Shown: one piece after another, positions 8,761 to 16,957 of the stretch
Layout of the letters: each line of letters starts with the position of its first letter
Position numbering within the stretch: position 1 is the first letter of the stretch
Assembly: GCF_030347395.1 (NCBI RefSeq)
Contig: NZ_CP128170.1
Coordinates: 2,914,001 to 2,978,000, forward strand
Direction: 5' to 3'
DNA: 64,000 bases
Source: Microbacterium sp. ET2
Lineage (GTDB): Bacteria > Actinomycetota > Actinomycetes > Actinomycetales > Microbacteriaceae
Position numbers and translations under genes: made by a program
The notes under the pieces: model-generated
Told to the model about the DNA's origin: nothing
The model's database searches: none
The model's input: the letters and a program-made list of their open reading frames with translations, nothing else

Positions 8761-9459
8761 TCAGCGCACCACCAGGTCGACGAGGATGTTGACGGCGTTC
8801 AGCAGGCCCTGACCCTTCGCCTTCGAATAGTCGGTGTAGAGCACCTCGACCGGCTGCTCCGCCCACGGAAGTCCGGTGCGGCCCAACTGCAGCACGATCT
8901 CAGTCGCGTGGGCCATGCGGTCCTGCTGCAGGCGGAGAGTGGATGCCGCGTCCCGGCGGATGACGCGAAGTCCGTTGTGGGCGTCCGTCAGGGTGAGCCC
9001 AGTGGTCATATTCGTGACCCAGACGGCCGTCTTGAGGACCAGCTTCTTCAGTGCCCCCGGACGCGTGCGGTCATCCAGGAATCGCGAGCCGAAGACGATC
9101 GCCAAGTTCTCCTGATGCGCACGGGCGAGCATGGCGAGGGCATCCTCCACACGGTGCTGGCCGTCCGCGTCGAAGGTCACCACGAAGTCGGCGCCGTTGT
9201 GACCGAGTGCGAACTCGATCCCGGTCTGAAGCGCAGCCCCCTGCCCGAGGTTGACCGGGTGCTGCACGACGATCGCTCCCGCTCGCCGCGCTTGCTCGGC
9301 CGACCCGTCGCTCGAGCCGTCGTCGACGCAGACGATGTGGTCGAAGTGCTCACGAAGCGCCGTCACCACGTCGCTGATGATCGCCGCTTCGTTGTACAGC
9401 GGGATGACGACCCACGCGGAGATGTCGGACCCGGGCGGGACACCGGTTGACGAGATCAC
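8761..9459 (-). CDS. Glycosyltransferase family 2, polyprenyl-phosphate-sugar synthase-like
   Basis: A 232-residue GT-A enzyme resembling DPM1-type synthases, which transfer a sugar from a nucleotide donor to polyprenyl phosphate on the cytoplasmic face. Visible motifs are VVIPLYNEAAII, HIVCVDDGSSDGSAEQ, the NLGQGAALQTGIEFAL helix and the metal site TFDADGQH (about residues 95-102). SRFLDDRT and the acceptor-side DAHNGLRVIRR follow. No C-terminal membrane helices are present, so the DUF2304 partner may supply the membrane link. The start is GTG 9459, preceded at six bases by CAGAAT, a plausible -10 box. It is transcribed divergently from the next glycosyltransferase. Confidence 0.85.
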   Translation of the reverse strand: MISSTGVPPGSDISAWVVIPLYNEAAIISDVVTALREHFDHIVCVDDGSSDGSAEQARRAGAIVVQHPVNLGQGAALQTGIEFALGHNGADFVVTFDADGQHRVEDALAMLARAHQENLAIVFGSRFLDDRTRPGALKKLVLKTAVWVTNMTTGLTLTDAHNGLRVIRRDAASTLRLQQDRMAHATEIVLQLGRTGLPWAEQPVEVLYTDYSKAKGQGLLNAVNILVDLVVR

Positions 9460-9542
9460 CGACCCATTCTGTCAGAGCAGCCCCGGCGAGCCCGCCGGAT
9501 AAGCTGGAATTCGGCGCTGTCCGGCGCCGCCGAGGAGGAGCC
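9460..9542. promoter_or_regulatory. Divergent promoter region between the GT2 and GT4 genes
   Basis: On the minus strand CAGAAT (9471-9466) lies six bases before the GTG of the GT2 gene, suggesting a leaderless transcript. On the plus strand TAAGCT (9500-9505) could be the -10 box of the GT4 gene, which also has a strong GAGGAGGAG ribosome site at 9532-9540. Confidence 0.4.
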
Positions 9543-10784
9543 GTGGCCCGAACGCCCGCGCGCCCGCGCGTCGTCATCGCGACCCGGCTGTACGCGCCGG
9601 AGCCCTCGGCAGCCGGCTTCCGGATGGAGGCGCTGGCCAAGGGCCTGGTCCGCGCCGGCGCGGAGGTCACCGTCCTCAGCACGCGTCCGCCGCGGGGTAC
9701 CCGCGTACCATCGGACGAGCAGCGGATCCGGGTTCGGCGGTGGCCTGTGCTCCGGGATCGAAGCGGCAACGTCCGCGGCTACCTGCCGTACGCCAGCTTC
9801 GACGGCCCGGCCCTCGTGCGGATGCTCTTCGCGCGGGGAGACGTCGTGGTGGCCGAGGCTCCGCCCACGACCGGCATCGTCGCGCTGGTCGCCTCGCGCT
9901 TGCGCCGCCGTCCGCTGGTGTACTACCCGGGCGACGTGTGGACGGACGCGCTTCAGGCTGTGAATGCGCCACCCGCGTTGGTCGGGTTCGCGCGCGTGGT
10001 CGAGAGGACGGTGGTGCGCGGTGCCTCGCGGTCGTTGGCGGTGTCCGCCGAGGTCGGCACCCGACTGACGGCGCTCGGTGTCGCGTCACGCGTCATCGAA
10101 GTGGGCAACGGCGTGGATACCGACGTCTTCCGGCCCGATGTGCCCCCGGCCGATCATCCGACGCCGTACTTCGTCTACACCGGCACCATGTCGGAGTGGC
10201 AGCGGCCGGAGATCTTCATCGAGGCCCTTGCCCTCCTCGAGGACACGCGGCCGGAGATCGTCTTCCTCGGCCAGGGCACGGGCGAGGCAGCCGTACGCGA
10301 AGCAGCCGACCGGCTCGCGCGGGGTCGTGTGCACTTCCACGGTGTCGTCCCGCCGTCCGAGGCGGCGCGTTGGCTGCGCGGGGCTACGGCGGCGCTGGTG
10401 AGCATCGTCCCGGGCATCGGATACGACTTCGCGCGTCCCACCAAGACGTACGCCGCCGCCGGTGTCGGCACCCCCGTGCTCTACGCCGGCGCAGCGGCCG
10501 GGGCCGAGCCGGTCAAGGAGGGCCGACTCGGCGAGGCCGTCGAGTTCGACGCACCCCTGATCGCATCCGCCATGCGCAGATTGCTCGACGCCGAGACCGG
10601 TGGCGCGTCGTCGCGCGATCGGGAGCGCCGCGCAGCTTGGGCGCGTGACAACGTCTCGCTGCGGTCGGTGGGCGACAGGGCGGCCGGTGTCGTGCTGTCC
10701 GTGGTCGCGGGCGACGCTGGCGGCCCGATGACGACGCGTTCCGGCGCCCGGACGGGATCAGTACAGGAACGAGGAGAGAGATGA
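9543..10784 (+). CDS. Glycosyltransferase family 4 protein
   Basis: Predicted cytoplasmic GT-B transferase of 413 residues. GTG 9543 is chosen because a strong GAGGAGGAG ribosome site ends two bases before it. IATRLYAPEPSAAGFRMEAL matches the N-terminal acceptor-binding loop of WbuB/WcaI-like GT4 proteins. SRSLAVSAEVGTRL and RVIEVGNGVDTDVFRPD mark the start of the C-terminal domain, and YFVYTGTMSEWQRPEIFIEAL the donor domain. The late region GIGYDFARPTKTYAAAGVGTPVLYAG replaces the usual E-x7-E block, as in WbuB-like enzymes. Its stop overlaps the start of the acetyltransferase (ATGA). It begins a tightly packed run with the acetyltransferase, aminotransferase and oxidoreductase genes, so it may transfer the amino-uronic sugar these make (inference). 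Confidence 0.82.
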   Translation: MARTPARPRVVIATRLYAPEPSAAGFRMEALAKGLVRAGAEVTVLSTRPPRGTRVPSDEQRIRVRRWPVLRDRSGNVRGYLPYASFDGPALVRMLFARGDVVVAEAPPTTGIVALVASRLRRRPLVYYPGDVWTDALQAVNAPPALVGFARVVERTVVRGASRSLAVSAEVGTRLTALGVASRVIEVGNGVDTDVFRPDVPPADHPTPYFVYTGTMSEWQRPEIFIEALALLEDTRPEIVFLGQGTGEAAVREAADRLARGRVHFHGVVPPSEAARWLRGATAALVSIVPGIGYDFARPTKTYAAAGVGTPVLYAGAAAGAEPVKEGRLGEAVEFDAPLIASAMRRLLDAETGGASSRDRERRAAWARDNVSLRSVGDRAAGVVLSVVAGDAGGPMTTRSGARTGSVQERGER

Positions 10785-11395
10785 GCGATCGACCGGGCGT
10801 GAGAATCGTCGACTCCGCGGACGTCGCGGGCGACGCGGAGGTCGGCGAAGGCTCGTCGATCTGGCACCTCGCCCAGGTGCGCGAGCAGGCGAGACTGGGT
10901 CGCAACTGCGTCGTCGGGCGTGGGGCCTACATCGGCACCGGCGTCGTGATGGGCGACAACTGCAAAGTCCAGAACTACGCTCTGGTCTATGAGCCCGCTG
11001 TGCTCGGCGACGGCGTCTTCATCGGTCCGGCCGTCGTGCTCACGAACGACACCTACCCCCGCGCCATCAATCCCGACGGCACTCTCAAGTCAGCCCACGA
11101 CTGGGACGCGGTCGGCGTGACGGTAGGACGAGGTGCGGCCATCGGAGCTCGGGCGACGTGTGTTGCGCCGGTGTCGATCGGGCAGTGGGCGACGGTGGCC
11201 GCGGGCGCGGTGGTGGTCAAAGACGTGCCCGATTACGCGCTCGTCGCGGGAGTTCCGGCGCGTCGCCTTGCGTGGGTCGGCGAGGCGGGCGTGCCGCTGG
11301 TCCCGGGGACGGACCATGGAACCTGGCGCTGCCCGCGCACCGATGCCCGCTACATCGAGACGGACGGGGTGCTGACCCGGGCATCCGAGCGCTGA
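10781..11395 (+). CDS. Left-handed beta-helix N-acetyltransferase, WbpD/WlbB-like
   Basis: A 204-residue hexapeptide-repeat acetyltransferase. WbpD/WlbB enzymes add acetyl from acetyl-CoA to the 3-amino group of UDP-GlcNAc(3NH2)A. The family look is strong: SSIWHLAQVREQARLGRNC (residues about 27-45), successive hexapeptide turns through VGRGAYIGTGVVMGDNCKVQ, the loop VLTNDTYPRAINPDG that aligns with the NTP/CoA loop of WbpD, and a second helix section GAAIGARATCVAPVSIG ending in AGVPARRLAWVG. The ATG overlaps the preceding GT4 stop. Followed after about 150 bp by the aminotransferase that would supply its substrate. Other sugar O- or N-acetyltransferases of this fold are possible, but the trio with WbpE- and WbpB-like genes supports the assignment. 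Confidence 0.8.
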   Translation: MSDRPGVRIVDSADVAGDAEVGEGSSIWHLAQVREQARLGRNCVVGRGAYIGTGVVMGDNCKVQNYALVYEPAVLGDGVFIGPAVVLTNDTYPRAINPDGTLKSAHDWDAVGVTVGRGAAIGARATCVAPVSIGQWATVAAGAVVVKDVPDYALVAGVPARRLAWVGEAGVPLVPGTDHGTWRCPRTDARYIETDGVLTRASER

Positions 11396-11418
11396 CGTGG
11401 GGCCGTCCTGGTCCACGT
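11395..11418 (+). terminator. Small hairpin at the end of the acetyltransferase gene
   Basis: ACGTGG (11395-11400) and CCACGT (11413-11418) form a perfect 6-bp stem around a 12-base loop starting at the stop codon. No U-tract follows; it could be a weak terminator or mRNA end structure. Confidence 0.3.
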
Positions 11419-11430
11419 GGCGCGATCGTT

Positions 11431-11436
11431 TAGATT
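11431..11436 (+). promoter_or_regulatory. Possible -10 box (TAGATT) for the aminotransferase operon
   Basis: TAGATT lies in the 151-bp gap before the aminotransferase gene and would give a leader of about 100 bases. No convincing -35 box is visible. Confidence 0.3.
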
Positions 11437-11546
11437 AGTGCGGTGTCGCGCGTTGCGATCGCGTCGACGTCATTCTCAAGCTCGCCGTGGTCGCGCGTAT
11501 CGACGTCGCCCCGGCAACGCCGCGGCGACAGGAAGGTTCTGATTCC

Positions 11547-12644
11547 ATGGCCGATTTCATCCCGCCCGCAAGACCGATCATCGGCGACGAGGAGCGCGCT
11601 GCGGTGGACCGCGTGCTGCGCACCGGGATGGTGGCGCAAGGACCCGAGGTGGCGGCCTTCGAGGCGGAATTCGCAGACCACTTCGTCCAGGGGCGCCCCG
11701 TCGTCGCTGTGAACTCCGGCACGGCGGGCCTGCATCTCGGCCTGCTCGCGGCCGGGATCGGACCGGGCGACGAGGTCATCGTGCCGTCCTTCACCTTCGC
11801 GGCCACCGGGAACTCCGTGGCCCTGACCGGTGCGACCCCGGTGTTCGCCGACATCGAGCCCGACACCTTCACGTTGGACCCTGGTGCCGTCGAAGCGGCC
11901 ATCACGCCGCGCACCAGGGGGATCATGCCGGTGCATCTGTACGGACACCCCGCGCGCATGACCGAGCTCGACGCGCTCGCGGACGAGCACGGCGTCATGC
12001 TCTTCGAGGACGCTGCGCAGGCGCACGGAGCTTCGCTGCACGGCCGTCCGGTCGGTACGTTCGGCGCGTTCGCCATGTTCTCGCTCTACCCGACGAAGAA
12101 CATGACCAGCGGCGAGGGTGGCATGATCGCCGCTGCCGATGAGGACATCGCCCGCCAGGCGCGCCTGCTGCGCAACCAAGGCATGGAGCGTCAATACGAG
12201 AACGAGCTCATCGGGTTCAACGCGCGGATGACCGACATCCACGCCGCCATCGGCCGGGTCCAGCTGACCAAGGTGGATGCCTGGACGCAGCAGCGACGCA
12301 GCAACGCGGCTTTCCTCGACGAGAACCTCCGCTCGGTCGTCGTACCGCCGGTCGCCGAGGGCGCCCTGCACGTGTACCACCAGTACACGATTCGCGTCAG
12401 CGACGACCGAGACGGTTTCGTCCGTGCGCTCAAGGAGGAGCACCAGGTCGGAAGCGGCGTCTATTACCCGATCCCGAACCACCGACTGCCGTCGCTCGCG
12501 CCGTACGCGCAAGGGCTCGAGCTCCCCGAGACCGAGAGAGCCGCGCGGGAAGTGGTGTCTCTGCCGATCCACCCCTCGCTGTCGCAGGAGGAGTTGGAGC
12601 GCATCGTCGCCGCCGTCGCCGCCGTCACGCGGGCGGGTGCCTGA
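11547..12644 (+). CDS. DegT/DnrJ/EryC1/StrS sugar aminotransferase, WbpE/WlbC-like
   Basis: A 365-residue PLP enzyme predicted to move an amino group from glutamate to a 3-keto UDP-hexuronic acid. The start is ATG 11547 after AGGAAGG; an in-frame GTG at 11487 adds residues outside the family. Visible features are VAVNSGTAGLHLGLLAAG (PLP phosphate loop, about 54-71), GDEVIVPSFTFAATGNSV, the cofactor Asp-Gln-His region FEDAAQAHGAS (about 153-163), and the Schiff-base lysine in SLYPTKNMTSGEGG (Lys184). FNARMTDIHAAIGRVQL and HVYHQYTIRV are typical of the perosamine synthase/WbpE branch. It is coupled (TGATG) to the NAD-dependent oxidoreductase gene, matching the WbpB-WbpE pair that works together in Pseudomonas and Bordetella. 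Confidence 0.86.
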   Translation: MADFIPPARPIIGDEERAAVDRVLRTGMVAQGPEVAAFEAEFADHFVQGRPVVAVNSGTAGLHLGLLAAGIGPGDEVIVPSFTFAATGNSVALTGATPVFADIEPDTFTLDPGAVEAAITPRTRGIMPVHLYGHPARMTELDALADEHGVMLFEDAAQAHGASLHGRPVGTFGAFAMFSLYPTKNMTSGEGGMIAAADEDIARQARLLRNQGMERQYENELIGFNARMTDIHAAIGRVQLTKVDAWTQQRRSNAAFLDENLRSVVVPPVAEGALHVYHQYTIRVSDDRDGFVRALKEEHQVGSGVYYPIPNHRLPSLAPYAQGLELPETERAAREVVSLPIHPSLSQEELERIVAAVAAVTRAGA

Positions 12645-13627
12645 TGCCGCTGCGCGCCGGCCTTCTGGGGGTCGGCATGATGGGTCGTCACCACGCGCGG
12701 GTGCTTCGGGAGCTCGACGGGGTCGAGCTCGTGGCGATCGCGGACCCCGGGGGAGACCCGCACGGTGTCGCGGGCGATCTTGAGGTCCTCGCCGACATCG
12801 AGGCCCTCATCTCCGAAGGCATCGACATCGCGGTGGTCGCGGTGCCCACCCGCTTCCACGAGGACGCTGCGCTGAAGCTCGCCGAGGCCGGCGTGCACAC
12901 GCTCGTCGAGAAGCCGATCGCGCACACGATCGAAGCCGGGAGGCGCATGGTGGACGCATTCCGCGCCGCGGGACTGGTGGGCGCTGTCGGACACATCGAG
13001 CGCTTCAACCCGGCGCTGCAGGAGCTGCGCCGGCGCATCGCGGCGGGGGAGATCGGCGCCGTCTACCAGATCGCGACGCGTCGGCAGGGCCCATTCCCGT
13101 CGCGCATCGCTGATGTCGGCGTCGCGAAGGACCTCGCTTCGCACGACGTCGACCTGACCTCGTGGGTCGCGCAGAGCGAGTACACGTCGGTGTACGCCCA
13201 GACGGCGACCAAGAGCGGGCGTGAGCACGAGGACATGATCGCCCTCACCGGGCGGCTGGGCAACGGCGTCATCGTGAATCACCTCGTGAACTGGCTGAGC
13301 CCCATGAAAGAGCGCGTGACGATCGTCACAGGCGAGAAGGGTGCGTTCGTCGCGGACACCTCGGCGGGTGATCTCACCTTCTACGCCAACGGCACGATCC
13401 CTGTCGAGTGGGAGTCGATGACGGTGTTCCGCGGCGTCTCCGAGGGAGACGTCACGCGGTATGCCTTCCCCAAGCGCGAGCCGCTGCGTGTCGAGCTCGA
13501 GGCGTTCCGCGACGCGGTGCTGGGGCGCGAGAGCGATGTCGTCACCATGGAGCAGGGGCTGCGGACACTCGCCGTGGTCGAGGCGGCACTCGCCGCGCCG
13601 GGCTCGCCGACCAGCCTCGTGCCGTGA
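12644..13627 (+). CDS. Gfo/Idh/MocA oxidoreductase, WbpB/WlbA-like UDP-GlcNAcA 3-dehydrogenase
   Basis: A 327-residue NAD(H)-dependent enzyme expected to oxidise C3 of UDP-N-acetylglucosaminuronic acid, giving the keto sugar for the aminotransferase. The Rossmann motif is LLGVGMMGRHHARVL (Gly9-x-Gly11-x-x-Gly14). The family EKP motif is LVEKPIAHT (Lys90). GHIERFNPALQELRR (about 116-130) and the downstream SHDVDLTSW region match the WlbA subgroup. The ATG overlaps the aminotransferase stop and its own TGA lies within GTGA at the head of the CWB2-epimerase gene. Sequence alone does not exclude another inositol- or sugar-dehydrogenase activity. Gene context makes the amino-uronic acid role the best reading. 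Confidence 0.83.
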   Translation: MPLRAGLLGVGMMGRHHARVLRELDGVELVAIADPGGDPHGVAGDLEVLADIEALISEGIDIAVVAVPTRFHEDAALKLAEAGVHTLVEKPIAHTIEAGRRMVDAFRAAGLVGAVGHIERFNPALQELRRRIAAGEIGAVYQIATRRQGPFPSRIADVGVAKDLASHDVDLTSWVAQSEYTSVYAQTATKSGREHEDMIALTGRLGNGVIVNHLVNWLSPMKERVTIVTGEKGAFVADTSAGDLTFYANGTIPVEWESMTVFRGVSEGDVTRYAFPKREPLRVELEAFRDAVLGRESDVVTMEQGLRTLAVVEAALAAPGSPTSLVP

Positions 13628-13674
13628 CCGTTCCGCTCCCCGCCGAGGCGCCGGCGCCGCCCGGAGGGCGAAGG

Positions 13675-15672
13675 ATGAGGATGCTGCGCACCGCGGCGGG
13701 AGTCGCCATCGCAGCGGTGCTGAGCACGTTGCTGCTGCCTGGTGGAGCCGTGGCCGACGGTGAGCGTGTCGCGGGGTCCGGAACGGAAGTGCCGGCGGCA
13801 ACCGCCGAAACCGTCCAACGCCTGGCGGGCGCCTCGCGTTATGACACCGCCGTGGCCATCTCGGGAGAATTCCCGGAGAACGTCGACGTCGCCTATGTGG
13901 CCACAGGTGAGGACTTCTCCGACGCTCTATCCGCCGCGGCCGCTGCCGCTGCCGAGGGCGGCCCGCTGCTCCTCACGCCACGCGAGCACCTGCCGTCATC
14001 CGTCGCTGCCGAGCTCAGCAGACTCTCGCCTTCGCGCATCGTCGTCGCCGGCGGACAAGGGGTCGTCTCCAGCGCGGTGTTGGAAGCGCTCGGACGGATC
14101 GCGCCGACACAGCGCGTGGCGGGGGTCGACCGATACGAAACGTCTCGCCTGATCGCGAAACACGCCTTCGCCCGCGCGCCGCGCGCTTATGTGGCCACCG
14201 GGCGGGGATTCGCCGACGCGTTGGCCGCCACCGGGGCGGCCGCCGCCGTGGACGCCCCCGTCGTGCTCGTGGACGGTCTCGCCGACCGCGCTCCCGAGGC
14301 GACCATCGCACTGCTGAACGAGGGACTCGACGTCTCGTCGGTCGCCGTTGTGGGCGGATACGGCGCCGTGAGCGCCGGCATCCAGGGCGGCTTCCAGGAT
14401 GAGGGGTTCGTCGTGGACCGGATCGGCGGGGCGACGCGCTATGACACGGCAGCGCTTGTGAACGAGGCCCAGTTCTCGGGCCGGGGGACGCAGGCCGCCC
14501 TCCTCGCGACCGGTCAGGACTATCCGGACGCGCTGGCCGGCGCCGCGCTCGCCGGTCGCCTCGGGGCACCCGTCTTCCTCACCACCCGTGACTGCCTCCC
14601 TGCGTCGACATCGACCACCCTTGCTGCTCTCGCGCCGTCGCAGCTGATCGTCGCGGGCGGCGCGGGTGTGGTGTCGCATGCCGCCGCCGGCCGCACCGCA
14701 TGCGTGCCGCCCGATCTCTCCGAGATCGACGAGGATTGGCAGCTCGGCGGATTCGACTTCCCGGCGGGGGTCGAAGCCCCGTACGCCGACCGTCCGCCGG
14801 TCGATGTCGCAGCCCAGACCAGGGGTTTCGACGACACCGGCCTGCTCATCTACAACCGCGTCGACACGGGGCAGCGCGCGGATCATCCGGTCGCATACGC
14901 TCAGTACGGCATCTCCGCTCTTCTCGAGTACGAGGTCACGGGTGATGCGCTGTGGCTGCGCAGCGCGATCCGGCACGCCGAGCAGCTCGCGGCCATCCGC
15001 GTCCTCCGTGGCGACGCGTGGTGGTTCCCCTACACGTTCCCGTGGTCCTATGACAAACGCCGCCTTGAGCCGTCGTGGTGGTCGGGCATGGCGCAGGGCG
15101 AGGCGCTGTCGCTGTTCACCCGCCTGGCCGAGGCCACCGGAGAGGCGCGGTGGGAGGTCGCCGCAGACGCGACGTGGCTCAGCTTCCGCCAGCCCCGCAT
15201 CGCTGCCGGACCGTGGTCGACTTTCGTTCGTGACGGCTCGCTGGTGTTCGAAGAGTACGCCGCAGATGTCGAGCCGCTCGTTGTGCTCAACGGGCACGCC
15301 TTCGCAGTGTTCGGCCTCTACGACTACTGGCGCCACACGGGCGATGCGGAAGTCAAGCGCTATATGGACGGAGGTGCTCAGACGGTCTTGAACTGGATGC
15401 CGGACATCCGCAATCCCGGCGGCATCTCGTACTACTGCGCCGACGCCGAGTACTGCCAGCGGCCGTACTGGCAGAACGCGACCTACCACGTCATCCACTC
15501 CTGGCAGCTCGATACGCTTCAGCGCCTCACCGGCGATACCCGGTTCGGCGAGTGGGCCGACCTGCTCCGCGAGGATTGGCAGCCGGCCGCGGCACGCCGG
15601 TCGGCGCCGGAGCCGCCGGCCGAGCCCGATCCGCTCTATCCCGGGCCGAGCGAGGAGCCGGAGCAGCCGTGA
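13675..15672 (+). CDS. Secreted fusion: three CWB2 repeats plus D-glucuronyl C5-epimerase-like domain
   Basis: A 665-residue exported protein. ATG 13675 is preferred because GGAGGG lies at 13662-13667; a GTG at 13624 overlaps the previous stop and would lengthen the leader by 17 residues. Signal peptide: MRMLRTAAGVAIAAVLSTLL then PGGAVADG. Residues about 48-343 are three CWB2 repeats (RLAGASRYDTAV, RVAGVDRYETSR and RIGGATRYDTAA begin them). Residues about 355-636 match the C-terminal catalytic domain of glucuronyl C5-epimerases (PF06662 type): FPYTFPWSY, SGMAQGEALSLFTRLAEATG, EPLVVLNGHAFAVFGLYDYW and ATYHVIHSWQLDTLQRLTGD. A Pro/Glu-rich tail ends the protein. Such enzymes invert C5 of hexuronic acids within a polymer. 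Direct coupling to the WbpB-like gene suggests that an amino-uronic polymer, held at the wall by the CWB2 domain, is the substrate (inference). Confidence 0.85.
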   Translation: MRMLRTAAGVAIAAVLSTLLLPGGAVADGERVAGSGTEVPAATAETVQRLAGASRYDTAVAISGEFPENVDVAYVATGEDFSDALSAAAAAAAEGGPLLLTPREHLPSSVAAELSRLSPSRIVVAGGQGVVSSAVLEALGRIAPTQRVAGVDRYETSRLIAKHAFARAPRAYVATGRGFADALAATGAAAAVDAPVVLVDGLADRAPEATIALLNEGLDVSSVAVVGGYGAVSAGIQGGFQDEGFVVDRIGGATRYDTAALVNEAQFSGRGTQAALLATGQDYPDALAGAALAGRLGAPVFLTTRDCLPASTSTTLAALAPSQLIVAGGAGVVSHAAAGRTACVPPDLSEIDEDWQLGGFDFPAGVEAPYADRPPVDVAAQTRGFDDTGLLIYNRVDTGQRADHPVAYAQYGISALLEYEVTGDALWLRSAIRHAEQLAAIRVLRGDAWWFPYTFPWSYDKRRLEPSWWSGMAQGEALSLFTRLAEATGEARWEVAADATWLSFRQPRIAAGPWSTFVRDGSLVFEEYAADVEPLVVLNGHAFAVFGLYDYWRHTGDAEVKRYMDGGAQTVLNWMPDIRNPGGISYYCADAEYCQRPYWQNATYHVIHSWQLDTLQRLTGDTRFGEWADLLREDWQPAAARRSAPEPPAEPDPLYPGPSEEPEQP

Positions 15673-15715
15673 GGGGGGATCGTTGCCACCGGCGCGGCGC
15701 AGGAGGTGAGATCCG

Positions 15716-16918
15716 ATGAGCGGCGGCTTCCGCCGACGTGCTGCGAGTTCGCCCCTCGTTCAGCGCAACGTGCGGCGGTGGGCCGATCTGCGCGCCGCCC
15801 GCCGGGCGGGCACCAGCGTGGTCGGCAAGGCTCGAGTGCGCCTCCTCATCGCTCCGGTGAATTCGGCCGGTCAGGGCTATGCATGGGCGCGCGCAGCGGA
15901 GCGGTTGCCCGGCGTGGCGGCAACAGACTTCATGTACCGCAACCCGCAGGACGTGTTCGCCTACCCGGCGGACCACTCGGTGCCGACGGTCTTCTTCCGA
16001 ACCAACCGCCGGTGGCAGCACGCGCAGCGGCGGGCGGTGGAGCGCCGGTTCACCCACGTCATCATCGAATCCGGCCGTCAGGTGCTGGGGACGAAAGGCG
16101 ACACGCTGGAGCAGGTGCGCCTGCTCCGCGCGCGAGGCATCGACGTCGCGCTCCTCTGGCACGGCAGTGACATCCGTCAGCCGTCGCGTCATGCACTCGA
16201 GGAGCCGGACTCGCCGTTCCGCGACGGCGGGTACCCCGAAACCGAGCTGCTGGAGGACATCGTCCTGCGCAACCAGAGGCTGATGAGGGAAGCCGCCGCT
16301 CCCGTCTTCGTCTCGACCCCCGATCTGCTGGCGGAGGTCGAACACGCCACGTGGCTGCCGGTCGTCGTCGACGCCGAGCTGTGGCGGGCAGCCGCACCGC
16401 AGGCCCCGCTGCAGCGCCGGCGGCCGGTGGTCGTCCACGCACCCAGCAACGCCGGCCTCAAAGGCAGCGCCCTCATCCAGCAGACGATGAGGTCACTGGA
16501 CACCCAGGGGGTGATCGAGTACCGAGAGGTGCGCGGCGTCGCCGCGGCCGAGATGCCGGCCATCTACGGCGGAGCGGACATCGTTCTCGACCAGTTCGCG
16601 CTCGGGATCTATGGTGTCGCGGCGTGCGAAGCGATGGCCGCCGGCCGCCTCGTCATCAGCCACGTCGCCGAGCGCACCCGCACCATCGTGCAGGAGAGGA
16701 CGGGGCGACGGCTTCCCATCCTCGAGGCGTCCGCTCGAACCCTGGAGGCCACAATTCGCCGGTTGAGCGCCGATCCCACTGCCGCCCGGGTGCAGGCAGC
16801 CGAAGGACCGGCTTTCGTGCACGCCGTGCACGACGGCCGGCGCTCCGCCGAGGCGCTTCGCGGTTTCCTGGCCTGCTACGACGCACCGGGGGCTGCCAGC
16901 ACGGCCGTGGGAGAATAG
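15716..16918 (+). CDS. Predicted glycosyltransferase of unknown subfamily
   Basis: A 400-residue soluble protein with a clear start: AGGAGGTGAG precedes ATG 15716. The N-terminus is basic (RRRAASS to RRWADLRAARRAG). The centre contains ALLWHGSDIRQPSRH, a motif like those in GT-B enzymes that handle nucleotide sugars. The C-terminal half has RPVVVHAPSNAGLKGSA, DIVLDQFALGIYGVAACEAM and AAGRLVISHVAERTR, which resemble the GT4 donor domain (D-Q-x-x-x-G-x-Y-G then E-A-M). The overall fit to named families is weak. It lies between the CWB2-epimerase gene and an ABC flippase gene, so a step in assembling the same glycan is likely. Substrate unknown. Confidence 0.68.
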   Translation: MSGGFRRRAASSPLVQRNVRRWADLRAARRAGTSVVGKARVRLLIAPVNSAGQGYAWARAAERLPGVAATDFMYRNPQDVFAYPADHSVPTVFFRTNRRWQHAQRRAVERRFTHVIIESGRQVLGTKGDTLEQVRLLRARGIDVALLWHGSDIRQPSRHALEEPDSPFRDGGYPETELLEDIVLRNQRLMREAAAPVFVSTPDLLAEVEHATWLPVVVDAELWRAAAPQAPLQRRRPVVVHAPSNAGLKGSALIQQTMRSLDTQGVIEYREVRGVAAAEMPAIYGGADIVLDQFALGIYGVAACEAMAAGRLVISHVAERTRTIVQERTGRRLPILEASARTLEATIRRLSADPTAARVQAAEGPAFVHAVHDGRRSAEALRGFLACYDAPGAASTAVGE

Positions 16919-16957
16919 TGCAATGCCGCATTCCCCCCATGCCCGAGCGCGCCGCGG

